NCBI RefSeq assembly: GCF_025527015.1
Contig: NZ_JAODIM010000042.1
Location: 372,001-436,000 of the forward strand
DNA: 64,000 nucleotides
Origin: Winslowiella arboricola
GTDB lineage: Bacteria > Pseudomonadota > Gammaproteobacteria > Enterobacterales > Enterobacteriaceae
Direction: 5' to 3'
Shown here: positions 7,675 through 16,702 of the stretch, piece by piece
Layout: the number at the start of each line of letters is the position of its first letter
Numbering within the stretch: position 1 is the first letter of the stretch
Program-made: the position numbers and the translations under genes
Notes under the pieces: model-generated
The model's input: only the letters and a program-made list of their open reading frames with translations
Databases searched by the model: none
Told to the model about the DNA's origin: nothing

Positions 7675-9057
7675 TCAGTCAAAAAGTTGGGCAAGATAGT
7701 GGTTGCTGAATTTACCGCTGGGATCAAGCTGGCGCCGTACATCACGAAAGGCATTCCACTGCGGATAGACCTGCTGCCACTGATACAGCGGCTGATGGTA
7801 ATATTTCCCCCAGTGCGGGCGTCCGCCTGCCTGCGCCAGCAGTTTTTCCACTTCCCTGAGGAAATGGCAGCCTTCCTCTGACAGCGTGCCGTCATCGGCG
7901 TAATAGACCACAAAGCCAAAGAAGCAGGTGGCTTGCTGGTATGCCGGGCTCAGCCAGGCCGTGGACGGGCCGGTGCAGCGCAGGATTATGGGATAGTGCA
8001 TATGCGGGTGATGTCGGGCATACCAGCTTTTTATCCTGCTAATCACTTCAGCGGCGCGCGCCAGCGGAATGCCGATTTCGACATTGATTTGCGGTACGGC
8101 AATCCCGCGGCAGAAAACCTGATAGATATCGCCGGTGACATCCGAGAAATCTTTAAAACGGGTGACGGTTTTAAACTGTTTACCGCCTTCGCCACGGATC
8201 TGGGTGTCGTTATGCATATGCTCCAGCGTCTGCTCAATGGTGTTATTCAGTGAGCTGTCGCTGTCCGGCTGTTTAACCAGTTCGCCGAGATTAAGCTGAT
8301 ACGTCTGCTGTTCGTCGGCAGTCGCTGTACGCGCACACCAGACGTGCATCTGATCGTCATCGACAAACCACCAGGCTTTGCTTAAGGCATAGTTTTGGTT
8401 CCAGTCATACAGATCGCTTTCCAGCGTGCTGGCGCTAACGGCATTTTTAAAGCAGGTATAGATCTGCGACGGGATGGTTTTTAGCGTGACCGCGGTCACC
8501 ACGCCGAGCGCGCCCAGCGCCACCTGAGCCGCGCCAAACCACGGATGCTGGCGGTCGAATTCGCGGATAGTGCCGTCGGCCAGCACCATGCGAATCGATA
8601 ACGCTTCATCCGCCAGGGAACTCTGCTGCAATCCCTGGCCGTGGGTGCCGGTCGCCATCGCGCCTGCCAGCGTCTGAATATCGATCACCCCGGGCGACGA
8701 GGCCAGCATCCGGCCCATTCTGGTCAGCGTCTGATAGACCTCGTGCAGGGGGGTGGCAGCGGCAAAGGTGACGCTGTTATCCGACTGCGCCAGCAGACCA
8801 CTTAACTGACTGAGATCCAGCAGCAGATCGCGATCATCGCTGATATTCAGCATGCGGCCAGGCGCCAGACGACTGCCGATCACGCGTATTTTGCCGTTAT
8901 GGCTGGCAACGCGCTGTTGCAGTTCGGCTTCGCTGGCAGGCATATACAGGTTTTGCCGTGCGCCCAGTGGGGCATTTTGCGCCCAGTTCCATAATTGCGT
9001 GTCACCCTGCACAGATTGGGTCTGTCTGAGCGGAAATTGTTCGTCCTCTGCTTTCAC
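7675..9057 (-). CDS. FAD-linked oxidase, aldonolactone-oxidase-like
   Basis: 460 aa. The N-terminal FAD-binding domain (PCMH type) includes 'GAMATGTHGQG' around residues 132-142, and the C-terminus carries the 'HWGK' motif of D-arabinono-/L-gulono-lactone oxidases. The segment that usually holds the FAD-linking histidine (GxGHS) reads 'GSRLAPG' (61-67), so FAD is probably not covalently bound there. It is first in the minus-strand operon with the GT8 and reductase genes. The reaction is likely oxidation of a sugar or lactone alcohol; the true substrate is open. Confidence 0.85.
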   Translation of the reverse strand: MKAEDEQFPLRQTQSVQGDTQLWNWAQNAPLGARQNLYMPASEAELQQRVASHNGKIRVIGSRLAPGRMLNISDDRDLLLDLSQLSGLLAQSDNSVTFAAATPLHEVYQTLTRMGRMLASSPGVIDIQTLAGAMATGTHGQGLQQSSLADEALSIRMVLADGTIREFDRQHPWFGAAQVALGALGVVTAVTLKTIPSQIYTCFKNAVSASTLESDLYDWNQNYALSKAWWFVDDDQMHVWCARTATADEQQTYQLNLGELVKQPDSDSSLNNTIEQTLEHMHNDTQIRGEGGKQFKTVTRFKDFSDVTGDIYQVFCRGIAVPQINVEIGIPLARAAEVISRIKSWYARHHPHMHYPIILRCTGPSTAWLSPAYQQATCFFGFVVYYADDGTLSEEGCHFLREVEKLLAQAGGRPHWGKYYHQPLYQWQQVYPQWNAFRDVRRQLDPSGKFSNHYLAQLFD

Positions 9058-9558
9058 TACTGCTTTCCTTTGTTAAGGTCTGTGAATTGCCCTGACGAGC
9101 AGTGCTATACAGGTGGTCCTGAAATCCACCGTTTGGTTTAAGCGTAGACTATTTGCATTTCTGCTGGTTAAGCGGCAGTGGTGAAGAAGGGGATTACGGG
9201 CGGAAGGGCCACGTGATAATCGAACTCTGCGTTAATTTACCGGTATAATCGTCTGGTATTTCGCTGACTATAACGAAGATTATGCTGTTATTTAATCTGA
9301 GAAAATGAAACGGAAAAGCAGGCTAATTGCATGTTTGCAATATGCTTATTTAATTAATAATATCTATTAACATTCTATCGATATATTTCTGCCGGCATAA
9401 GATACGCCTTAATAGCTATATCAAGGCTATGGTTATTTAATTTGCGTATTTTGCTTAGCCGTATCGCATGCCTATACTTGCCCTTCTTTTTTCCCGGTCG
9501 ACTGTATATCCATAATTGCAGCGACAGTACAAAAAACTATTACGGGCAATATTAATTT
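9058..9558. other. 501-base divergent intergenic region
   Basis: AT-rich gap between the minus-strand FAD-oxidase operon and the plus-strand TTT operon. I see no convincing small gene. It contains a good sigma-70 promoter for the rightward operon (9451-9478) and a small dyad ATAGC(N9)GCTAT at 9412-9430 that could bind a regulator. Confidence 0.7.
9451..9478 (+). promoter_or_regulatory. Predicted sigma-70 promoter of the TTT operon
   Basis: TTGCTT (9451-9456), a 16-base spacer, and TATACT (9473-9478), about 80 bases before the first TTT gene. Five of six bases fit the -10 consensus and four of six the -35. Confidence 0.5.
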
Positions 9559-11076
9559 ATGGAATTTTTATCGCACCTGGAACTCGGCTTTGCCGCCGCT
9601 ATGTCATTAACTAATCTTGGCTATGCCCTGCTCGGGTGTCTGCTCGGTACGCTGATCGGCGTTCTTCCCGGACTGGGGCCGGTGGCGACCCTCGCTATGC
9701 TGTTGCCGTCGACTTATGCGCTGCCACCGGCCACCGGGCTGATTATGCTCGCCGGGATCTACTACGGTGCGCAATATGGCGGATCGACCACCGCCATCCT
9801 GATTAACCTGCCAGGCGAGTCCTCATCGGTAGTCACTGCGCTTGACGGACATGCGCTGACAAAGCGCAATCAGGCTGGCCGCGCGCTGGCGGTAGCCGCT
9901 ATCGGTTCGTTTTTCGCAGGTTGCGTCGGCACCTTGTTACTGGCCGCTTTCTCGCCGCAGCTGGTGAAAGTGGCTTTTTATTTCGGTCCGGCGGAATACT
10001 TCTCTTTGATGTGTCTGGGGATGATCGGTTCTGTGGCGCTGTCGTCAGGGGATCTGCTTAAAGCGCTGGCGATGATTATTTTTGGCATGACGCTGGGACT
10101 GGTGGGCAGCGATGTCAATACCGGGGTGGTGCGCTACAGCTTTGGTTTTCTCGAGCTGGAGGATGGCATCGATTTTACCGTGGTGGCGATGGCGTTATTT
10201 GGTTTTGGTGAAATTATCTGGAACCTGCAAACCCGTGACCAGCAGGCAGCCACACCGCCGCCGCGGGTGGCGAAACTGCGACTCTCCTGGCAGATGCTGC
10301 GCGAAAGTTTTCCCGCGATGTTTCGGGGGTCGATGCTTGGCAGCCTGCTGGGGATTCTGCCCGGCGGCGGCGCGGTGCTGGCATCGTTCGCGGCCTATAC
10401 CTTCGAAAAAAAGATGCCGCTGGCAGAAGGGGAGATCCCGCTTGGCAAGGGTAACCTGCGAGGCGTGGCAGGGCCGGAGTCAGCCAATAACGCTGGCGCG
10501 CAGACCTCTTTTATCCCGATGCTGACATTAGGGCTGCCCGCCACGCCGACAATGGCGCTGATGATTGCCGCTCTCTCGATTCATGATATCCAGCCAGGCC
10601 CGCAGATGCTTACCACGCATGGCGACCTGTTCTGGACGCTGGTGGCATCAATGTGGATCGGCAATCTGTTTCTGTTGGTGCTCAATTTTCCGCTGATAAA
10701 TATCTGGGTCAAACTGCTGACCATTCCCTATAAGTGGATCTTCCCCGCCATTGTGCTGTTTTGCACCGTGGGTATTTACAGCATCGCCAGCAGCAGTTTT
10801 TCGGTCTGGCTGCTTGCCGGTTTTATTTTCTTTGGTTATGCCGCCCGGCGACTGGGCTTTGAGGGCGCGCCGCTGTTACTGGGATTTATTCTCGGTAGCC
10901 AGATGGAGGAGTATCTGCGCCGCGCGCTGACGCTTTCCGGCGGTCAATGGGATGTACTGTGGCAGCGTCCGATTTCAGCAACCCTGCTGGCGGGTTCATT
11001 GCTGCTGTTGTGTACCATTTGCCTGGGCAGCGTGCGCCGTAAACGTGCTGAAATCTTTGTCGAGGACGCTGAATGA
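9559..11076 (+). CDS. Tripartite tricarboxylate transporter large permease, TctA family
   Basis: 505 aa inner-membrane protein with many hydrophobic segments. Both family motifs are visible: 'GVLPGLGPVATLAMLLP' near residue 35 and 'GILPGGGAVLASFA' in the middle. TctA works with a small membrane protein (TctB, here 16690-17184) and a periplasmic binding protein (TctC, 13831-14805) for cation-driven uptake of carboxylates. Here those partners are separated by catabolic genes, but all lie on the same strand. The stop overlaps the next start by 4 bases. Confidence 0.93.
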   Translation: MEFLSHLELGFAAAMSLTNLGYALLGCLLGTLIGVLPGLGPVATLAMLLPSTYALPPATGLIMLAGIYYGAQYGGSTTAILINLPGESSSVVTALDGHALTKRNQAGRALAVAAIGSFFAGCVGTLLLAAFSPQLVKVAFYFGPAEYFSLMCLGMIGSVALSSGDLLKALAMIIFGMTLGLVGSDVNTGVVRYSFGFLELEDGIDFTVVAMALFGFGEIIWNLQTRDQQAATPPPRVAKLRLSWQMLRESFPAMFRGSMLGSLLGILPGGGAVLASFAAYTFEKKMPLAEGEIPLGKGNLRGVAGPESANNAGAQTSFIPMLTLGLPATPTMALMIAALSIHDIQPGPQMLTTHGDLFWTLVASMWIGNLFLLVLNFPLINIWVKLLTIPYKWIFPAIVLFCTVGIYSIASSSFSVWLLAGFIFFGYAARRLGFEGAPLLLGFILGSQMEEYLRRALTLSGGQWDVLWQRPISATLLAGSLLLLCTICLGSVRRKRAEIFVEDAE

Positions 11077-11864
11077 ATTTGCATCTGGATAATGCCGTGG
11101 TGGTGATCAGCGGTGGCTCGGGGGCGATAGGTAGCGCCGTCGCCGAACGTATGTTGCAGGAAGGGGCGAGGGTGGCGCTGCTGGCGCGTGACAACCACAA
11201 ACTGCAGCAACTGCAGCAGCGGCTGGAACGTTGGGCGGATCGCGTGCTGACACTGAGTGCTGACTGTACCAGCCCGCAGGCTTGCCGCGCCGCGCTGGTG
11301 CAGGTGCTGGCCCGCTGGGATGACATCGATGTGCTGGTCAACTGCGCGGGGGGCGCCGCGCGCTATCCCGCCGAACAGCTGGATGCTGACGCGTGGCTTA
11401 ACGGCTTCCACCATAAATTTCTTCCCTGTGTCACCTTGCAGGATGCGGTACTGGCCCACTGGCGTGAATATCCGTCGGTTGCTGCTGGCGTGGTGGCGCG
11501 GCGCGCCATCGTCAATGTTATTGGCACCGGTGGTAAAATTCCGGGGCCGCAACATATCAGCGGCGGGGCGGCCAATGCGGCGCTGATGCTGGCAACCATC
11601 GGCCTCGCCGGGGCTTATGGCCGCAAAGGGGTTCGTATCAATGCGGTTAATCCGGCAATGATTGATAAGCAAACCCGCGTCGGAGAGGGGTTGTTGTCGC
11701 TGTCCGCGCTGCCTGAGGAACTGCACAATGACGCTCATCCGTTTGGCCGCCACGGCACGCCATGGGAAGTGGCGAATACCGTGGCCTTCCTCGCCAGCCC
11801 GTTAGCCTCTTATATCAACGGCGCGATGGTCTCGGTAGATGGTGGTCTGAAGGCGGTGGTGTAA
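11073..11864 (+). CDS. Short-chain dehydrogenase/reductase with atypical active site
   Basis: 263 aa SDR. The nucleotide motif is 'GGSGAIGSAVA' (14-24) and the NNAG-equivalent is 'VNCAGGAA'. The segment that normally carries YxxxK reads 'HISGGAANAALM' (161-172): by alignment on the following 'AAL', Gly164 replaces Tyr and Asn168 replaces Lys. It may therefore use another catalytic arrangement, or serve a non-redox role. The C-terminal part ('VRINAVNPAMI', 'GAMVSVDGG') is standard SDR. It overlaps the transporter gene by 4 bases and precedes a PanE-like gene. Confidence 0.87.
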   Translation: MNLHLDNAVVVISGGSGAIGSAVAERMLQEGARVALLARDNHKLQQLQQRLERWADRVLTLSADCTSPQACRAALVQVLARWDDIDVLVNCAGGAARYPAEQLDADAWLNGFHHKFLPCVTLQDAVLAHWREYPSVAAGVVARRAIVNVIGTGGKIPGPQHISGGAANAALMLATIGLAGAYGRKGVRINAVNPAMIDKQTRVGEGLLSLSALPEELHNDAHPFGRHGTPWEVANTVAFLASPLASYINGAMVSVDGGLKAVV

Positions 11865-11888
11865 CTGCATGGCGATAAGGAGCCGAGA

Positions 11889-12827
11889 ATGAAACGTATC
11901 GCGGTTTTTGGTGCTGGCGCGGTGGGCGGGGTGATTGCTGCTCAGCTGTCGCGGGCAGGCAAAGCGGTAAGCGTGGTGGCGCGTGGCACGTATCTGGACG
12001 CCATGCGTAGCCAGGGGCTACGCCTGCGGATCGCCGCTGAAGAGTGGCTCTGCCCGGTAACGGCGACTGACGATGCCGCCGCCCTCGGGCCACAGGATCT
12101 GGTGATTTGCACGGTTAAAGCACACAGCCTGCCAGCGGCGGCGCCCGCACTGGCGTCATTGCTCGGGCCGGAGACTTCGGTGATCTTCGCGCAAAACGGC
12201 ATACCCTGGTGGTATTTCCGTGATGAAGAGCATCAGTTAGCGCGCCAGATTGGTATTCAGCGCACCATCGGTTGCGTTATCCGCGCGCCCTGTTCGGTGG
12301 TGGCACCCGGAGTGGTACAACTCGATAGCGGGCATAGCCGCTATTATCTTGGCGAACCGGATAATTCGTTATCGCCACGCCTGCAACAGATTATCTCTGC
12401 GCTGGAACCCGCGCTGCCGGTAATTGCCACCACGCGCATCCGTGATGAGATCTGGCAAAAGCTGCGCATCAATGTCGCCAGTTCGTTGCTTACCACACTG
12501 ACTCACTCTTTTACCCATGATGTATTGCAGCGCGCACCGCTGCGCGAACTGTTTATTCAGTTGCTGGATGAGACCCGGGCGGTGGCCGGAGGATATGGTG
12601 TGCTGCTGACGGAACCGGGCGAATCGCTGCTGGCGGGGCTGTCTGGCGGCCAGCATGCGCCCTCAATGTTGCAGGATCTGCTGGCTGGCCGGCCGCTGGA
12701 ACTGGACGCCCAGTTGCTCACCGTGCAGGCGCTGGCGCGACAGGCAAATATAGCGACGCCGGTACTGGATATTTTACTGCCGCTTTTACAACAGAGGGCG
12801 CGTGCCACAGCGCAATATCATGTCTGA
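11889..12827 (+). CDS. Ketopantoate reductase (PanE/ApbA) family protein
   Basis: 312 aa. N-terminal Rossmann motif 'FGAGAVGGVIAAQLSRAG' and the family lysine in 'CTVKAHSLPAA'. PanE reduces 2-oxo acids with NADPH, but paralogues inside catabolic operons usually act on other 2-oxo or 2-hydroxy acids. Here the gene lies 24 bases after the SDR and shares an operon with an alpha-hydroxy acid oxidase, so a 2-hydroxy/2-oxo acid interconversion is plausible. It is unlikely to be the housekeeping panE. Confidence 0.87.
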   Translation: MKRIAVFGAGAVGGVIAAQLSRAGKAVSVVARGTYLDAMRSQGLRLRIAAEEWLCPVTATDDAAALGPQDLVICTVKAHSLPAAAPALASLLGPETSVIFAQNGIPWWYFRDEEHQLARQIGIQRTIGCVIRAPCSVVAPGVVQLDSGHSRYYLGEPDNSLSPRLQQIISALEPALPVIATTRIRDEIWQKLRINVASSLLTTLTHSFTHDVLQRAPLRELFIQLLDETRAVAGGYGVLLTEPGESLLAGLSGGQHAPSMLQDLLAGRPLELDAQLLTVQALARQANIATPVLDILLPLLQQRARATAQYHV

Positions 12828-12871
12828 ATAAAGCGTATTACGGCTGAAACACAGGGTAGCACACAACATTA

Positions 12872-12893
12872 ACCGGTTATTTATATAACCGGT
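12872..12893. promoter_or_regulatory. Perfect 9-bp inverted repeat before the dioxygenase gene
   Basis: ACCGGTTAT, loop TTAT, ATAACCGGT. It lies in the 188-base gap between the PanE-like gene and the dioxygenase gene, with no T-run after it, so an operator for the nearby TetR regulator is at least as likely as a terminator. The AT-rich stretch that follows probably holds a second promoter. Confidence 0.45.
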
Positions 12894-13015
12894 ATGCGGC
12901 GTTATTTGCGTTATTTTATGGTTGTTATTTTTGCATTGCTTTTTATTTTTTGTTGTTTGCCATTTGTTAATGGGTTCTTATTATAAATTTACATTTTATT
13001 TTTACCGGGGGAATT

Positions 13016-13831
13016 ATGGATATTACATCTCTGACGCCTGTCACAGGTAAGCGCATTACCAATTTTAATATTAAAAGAATGAGCGAAACTGATCTGTCAC
13101 AACTGAAATCGCTAATTGCTGAGCACGGTGTGATTCATATTCCCGGCCAGCATTTAACGCCCGATGAGCTGGAAAGCGCGGCGCTGAATTTTGGCGAAGG
13201 GTGGCTGGGCGATTTTCTCAAACCGCTGGAGGGGCAGAAATTCGCGATACCGATAGCCAATAAGGGTAAGGCGCTGGCGATTTCCGAGCGCTGGCATGCT
13301 GACAGCACTTACGATCAGTATCCGCCTTATTTATCATTTTTAAGCGCGGTGGATATTCCGCCACTGGGTGGCGATACCATGTGGACCAGCCAGTATCTGG
13401 CTTACGAATTTCTGCCTGAGGGGCTGAAAAAGCTTATTGCGCCGCTGAAGGCGGTGCACTACAACCGCGGGCAGGTAAAAGTGCGCACCGGTGAAAGTCG
13501 CGACGATTTGCCGGGATTTGCCCATCCGCTGGTGATCCGCCATCCGGTTTCCGGTAAACCGGTCTTTTACCTCAGCGCCCATGCCGAGCATATCGAAGGG
13601 CTGAGCCGTGAAGACAGCGCGCCAATTTTCCAGCTGCTGCGCAATTATATTGGTCAGCCTGCACTGAGCTATCGCCATCAATGGCAGCCGGGTGATCTGC
13701 TTATCTGGGATAACCGCTGCACCATGCATTTCGCCATCCACGATTATGGCGACTATCCACGCTTTATGAATCGCGTCACCGTCGCAGGCCCGCAGCCGGA
13801 AGCCTGGTTCCCTGATAAGGCTGACAATTAA
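13016..13831 (+). CDS. TauD/TfdA-family Fe(II)/2-oxoglutarate dioxygenase
   Basis: 271 aa. The iron ligands are visible: His94 and Asp96 in 'RWHADST', and His238 in 'RCTMHFA'; the 2-oxoglutarate-binding arginine should be Arg249 or Arg253 in 'RFMNRV'. Family members hydroxylate taurine, sulfate esters, 2,4-D or similar, cleaving C-S or C-O bonds. A strong ribosome site (GGGGG) precedes the ATG. The stop overlaps the start of the TctC-like gene (TAATG). The neighbouring rhodanese makes an organosulfur substrate attractive, but this is inference. Confidence 0.9.
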   Translation: MDITSLTPVTGKRITNFNIKRMSETDLSQLKSLIAEHGVIHIPGQHLTPDELESAALNFGEGWLGDFLKPLEGQKFAIPIANKGKALAISERWHADSTYDQYPPYLSFLSAVDIPPLGGDTMWTSQYLAYEFLPEGLKKLIAPLKAVHYNRGQVKVRTGESRDDLPGFAHPLVIRHPVSGKPVFYLSAHAEHIEGLSREDSAPIFQLLRNYIGQPALSYRHQWQPGDLLIWDNRCTMHFAIHDYGDYPRFMNRVTVAGPQPEAWFPDKADN

Positions 13832-14805
13832 TGAAGACCTTTCTCCTCTCTTTACTGCTGGCGCCGTGGTTATCGCTGCTTGTGGCGGCCGGGGCAGTGG
13901 CTGACGACTATCCGGCTAAACCGATTACGTTGATTATTCCGTTTCAGGGCGGCGTTACTGAACAGCTTGGTCGTGCTTATGCCGATGAGCTGTCTAAAGT
14001 GCTGGATACTCCGGTGATTGTTGAAGTGAAACCCGGCGCTGGCGGCGCGATCGGCAGTAAATATGCCGCCAATGCCGCCAGTGATGGTTACACGCTGGTG
14101 GTGGCCGGTGATGGCATGGCTATCAAGGCAGCGCTGACGCCGGGAGATAGTTTTGATCCGCAGCGCGATCTTGAGCCGATCGGCCCGCTGATGTCCCAGC
14201 CGTTTCTGCTGGTGGTGCGCCCGGACAGTGAGTTTAAAACGCTGTCAGATATTATTCATTACGCCAGTCAGCACCCGCGCAAAGTCACTTACGCCAGCGT
14301 GGGTCCCGGCACTGCCGCGCATTTAATGGGCCAGTTTCTGATGAGTGAAACCCATACTCAGCTGGTGCATGTGCCATATAAAGGCGGCGGCGCTCAGGCG
14401 CTGGCGGTGATGTCCGGCGAAGTTAATTTCGGCTTTCTGACCGCCGCCTTTGTCCAGCCTTACCTCGATGCCGGTACGCTGCGCGCCATTGCACTGATCG
14501 ATCAGCAGCGTTCGCCGTTGTTCCCGACGGTGCCGACGGCCAGTGAAGCGGGTTACCCGGCGCTGACGCCTGCTGGCACCACCTGGTTTGCGCTGTTCGC
14601 GCCAGCGGGAATACCGACGGCGGCGAAACAACGGCTGACGCGCGCGGTGACGGAGATTGAGCGCCGCGGCACGATTGCGGGCCTGATTAAAAAATGGGGC
14701 GGCCAGCCGCTGACCGGTGGCCCGGAGGCCGTTCAACAGAAGCTTGGCAATAGCATTACCCAGTGGCGTGCCCTGCTGGCCAATAGTGGAGAGAAAAAGC
14801 AATGA
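13831..14805 (+). CDS. TTT substrate-binding protein, TctC/Bug family
   Basis: 324 aa periplasmic protein with an N-terminal signal peptide (hydrophobic to about residue 22, likely cut near 'AGAVADDYP'). The Bug signatures are present: 'YPAKPITLIIPF', 'VIVEVKPGAGGAIG' and 'HVPYKGGGAQAL'. Bug proteins bind carboxylates by two conserved water-mediated contacts and deliver them to TctAB. Sandwiched between the dioxygenase (1-base overlap) and the rhodanese (4-base overlap), it ties transport tightly to catabolism. Confidence 0.93.
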   Translation: MKTFLLSLLLAPWLSLLVAAGAVADDYPAKPITLIIPFQGGVTEQLGRAYADELSKVLDTPVIVEVKPGAGGAIGSKYAANAASDGYTLVVAGDGMAIKAALTPGDSFDPQRDLEPIGPLMSQPFLLVVRPDSEFKTLSDIIHYASQHPRKVTYASVGPGTAAHLMGQFLMSETHTQLVHVPYKGGGAQALAVMSGEVNFGFLTAAFVQPYLDAGTLRAIALIDQQRSPLFPTVPTASEAGYPALTPAGTTWFALFAPAGIPTAAKQRLTRAVTEIERRGTIAGLIKKWGGQPLTGGPEAVQQKLGNSITQWRALLANSGEKKQ

Positions 14806-15668
14806 CCCGGATTAACCCTTTAATTGAAACTGAAGAGCTGGCCGCCGCGCAGGACGTGCTGTTATTTGATGTGACCGCCGGTAATGTTGCGGATAACGGC
14901 GGGGCGGAGATCACCGCCAGCCAGGGCTTTCGCGCCGGACATATTCCCGCGGCGCGCTGGCTGGATCAGGCCAGTCAGCTCAGCGATCTGCAGTCACCGT
15001 ATAAATTTATTTCACCCACGCTGGCGCAGATTACGCGGGTGTTTACCGGACTTGGCGTCAGTGACAGCAGCACCGTGGTGCTCTATTCGCAGAACGGCTA
15101 TGGCTGGCCGACCCGCGTATGGTGGCTGCTGCAATCTATTGGCTTTCACCGCGCGCGGATACTGAACGGCGGTTTACAAAAATGGCGCAAGGAGGGACGA
15201 CCCCTTGAGCAGGGGGACGCCTCACCGTCAGCGCTCAGTGCCGGAGAGCTGACGCTTAAGCCGCAGCCGATCTTTGTTGATGCTGAACGCGTGCAGCTGA
15301 CTATTGGCGCCAGCGACAGCACGCTTATCGATGCGCTCAGCCCTCAGCACTATCGCGGCGAAGCAGCCGGGAAATATGGCCGCAGTGGGCATATCCCCGG
15401 CGCGCTGAACGTCCCGGCGGATACGCTGATCGGCGATGATCATCGTTTTCTGGCGGCCAGCAGCCTGCGTGAGCGCTTTTATCAGGCCGGGGCGATCGCC
15501 GATAAACCGCTGCTTACCTATTGCGGCGCCGGTATCGCCGCCAGTGTCGACGCTTTTGCCGCCCGGCTGGCGGGCTGGGAAGCGATCACTATTTATGACG
15601 CTTCTCTGGCGCAGTGGGCCGCGGACCCTGCGTTTCCACTTGAACCCGCCGGTCAGCCATCAGTATGA
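14802..15668 (+). CDS. Two-domain sulfurtransferase (rhodanese / 3-mercaptopyruvate sulfurtransferase family)
   Basis: 288 aa with tandem rhodanese domains. The N-terminal domain is inactive as usual; the C-terminal domain has the catalytic Cys241 in the loop 'CGAGIAAS', closer to mercaptopyruvate sulfurtransferase (CGSGVTA) than to thiosulfate rhodanese (CRKGVT). The protein would transfer sulfane sulfur from a thiosulfate- or mercapto-acid-like donor. No signal peptide, so cytosolic. Overlaps both neighbours by 4 bases. Confidence 0.9.
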   Translation: MTRINPLIETEELAAAQDVLLFDVTAGNVADNGGAEITASQGFRAGHIPAARWLDQASQLSDLQSPYKFISPTLAQITRVFTGLGVSDSSTVVLYSQNGYGWPTRVWWLLQSIGFHRARILNGGLQKWRKEGRPLEQGDASPSALSAGELTLKPQPIFVDAERVQLTIGASDSTLIDALSPQHYRGEAAGKYGRSGHIPGALNVPADTLIGDDHRFLAASSLRERFYQAGAIADKPLLTYCGAGIAASVDAFAARLAGWEAITIYDASLAQWAADPAFPLEPAGQPSV

Positions 15669-16702
15669 AATCACTGGTGCGCGACTATCAACTCGCGGCG
15701 CGCCACTGCCTGCCGGAAGGCACATTTGCTTATCTGGCAGGCGGCGCGGAGCAGGAAAATGTGCTGCGGCGAAATCAGCAGGCGCTGCAATCGCTGACGC
15801 TGGCGCCGCGGGTATTGCGCGATGTCAGTACCGTGAGTACCGGCGTTGATTTTCTCGGGCATCAGCTGCGCACGCCATTACTATTAGCGCCGGTGGGATC
15901 GCTGCATCTGATTCATCCGGAGGCTGCCAGCGGCGTGGCAGCAGCAGCACGGCGGCGCGGCATCGCTTACGCCATCGGCTCGGCACTGCCTGACGCCGAA
16001 CAACATGTTGCCGAAGGCGGTGACTGCGGCTGGTTTCAGCTGTATATCAATGGCGATGCGCAGTGGTTGCAGGAGCAGTGCCGCGCGGCACAACGGCGCG
16101 GCTATAGCGGGGTGATCCTGACAGTGGATGTGCCGCTGTTTCCCGTGCGGCGGCGGGACGCGGCGAGCGCTAATCATGCTGCGCGACGCAGTCAGCAAAT
16201 ACCACCGCTATTTCGACGCAATTTTACCTGGCAGGGATTACAGCAGCTGATCGCCGCGTGCCCTGATATCCCCTTTATGGTTAAAGGCATTCAGGATCAG
16301 CGCGATGCGCAATTAGCCTGTGAGGCGGGTGTTGCTGCTATCTATCTTTCTAACCACGGTGGCAGGCAGTGGGATCATGGCCCTGCGGCCATCGATTTAC
16401 TGGCGCCGGTGGTGCGGCGGGTGGGTGGCGCGACACGCATTATTGTCGACGGCGGCTTCGCCAGCGGTAGCGATGTGGTGAAAGCGCTGGCGCTGGGAGC
16501 CGATCTGGTGGCTATCGGACGGGGCTATCTCTATCCCTACGCCGCTGGCGGCGAGGCGCTGCTTACGGCCTGGCTGGAGGAAACAGAACAGGAAATGATC
16601 ACTGCCATGACCCTGCTCGGCGCTGCCGATTGCGCCGCGCTGAAGCAGATTCATCACCAGGCGCTGCCTGTAGCAGAGGAGACTATTCGTTGGCCAGATT
16701 AA
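15665..16702 (+). CDS. FMN-dependent alpha-hydroxy acid oxidase/dehydrogenase
   Basis: 345 aa TIM-barrel flavoprotein of the glycolate oxidase/LldD/mandelate dehydrogenase family. The substrate-and-FMN loop with the catalytic histidine is 'SNHGGRQWDHGPAAID', and the FMN-phosphate site 'VDGGFASGSDVVKALALGAD' is intact. It would oxidise a 2-hydroxy acid to a 2-oxo acid. It is shorter than LldD and lacks a membrane anchor. It overlaps the rhodanese gene by 4 bases and the TctB gene by 13. Confidence 0.9.
   Translation: MKSLVRDYQLAARHCLPEGTFAYLAGGAEQENVLRRNQQALQSLTLAPRVLRDVSTVSTGVDFLGHQLRTPLLLAPVGSLHLIHPEAASGVAAAARRRGIAYAIGSALPDAEQHVAEGGDCGWFQLYINGDAQWLQEQCRAAQRRGYSGVILTVDVPLFPVRRRDAASANHAARRSQQIPPLFRRNFTWQGLQQLIAACPDIPFMVKGIQDQRDAQLACEAGVAAIYLSNHGGRQWDHGPAAIDLLAPVVRRVGGATRIIVDGGFASGSDVVKALALGADLVAIGRGYLYPYAAGGEALLTAWLEETEQEMITAMTLLGAADCAALKQIHHQALPVAEETIRWPD

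Noticed and set aside
11889..12827. Housekeeping panE
   Set aside because: Its position inside a catabolic TTT operon and the presence of many PanE paralogues in enterobacteria make the biosynthetic role unlikely.
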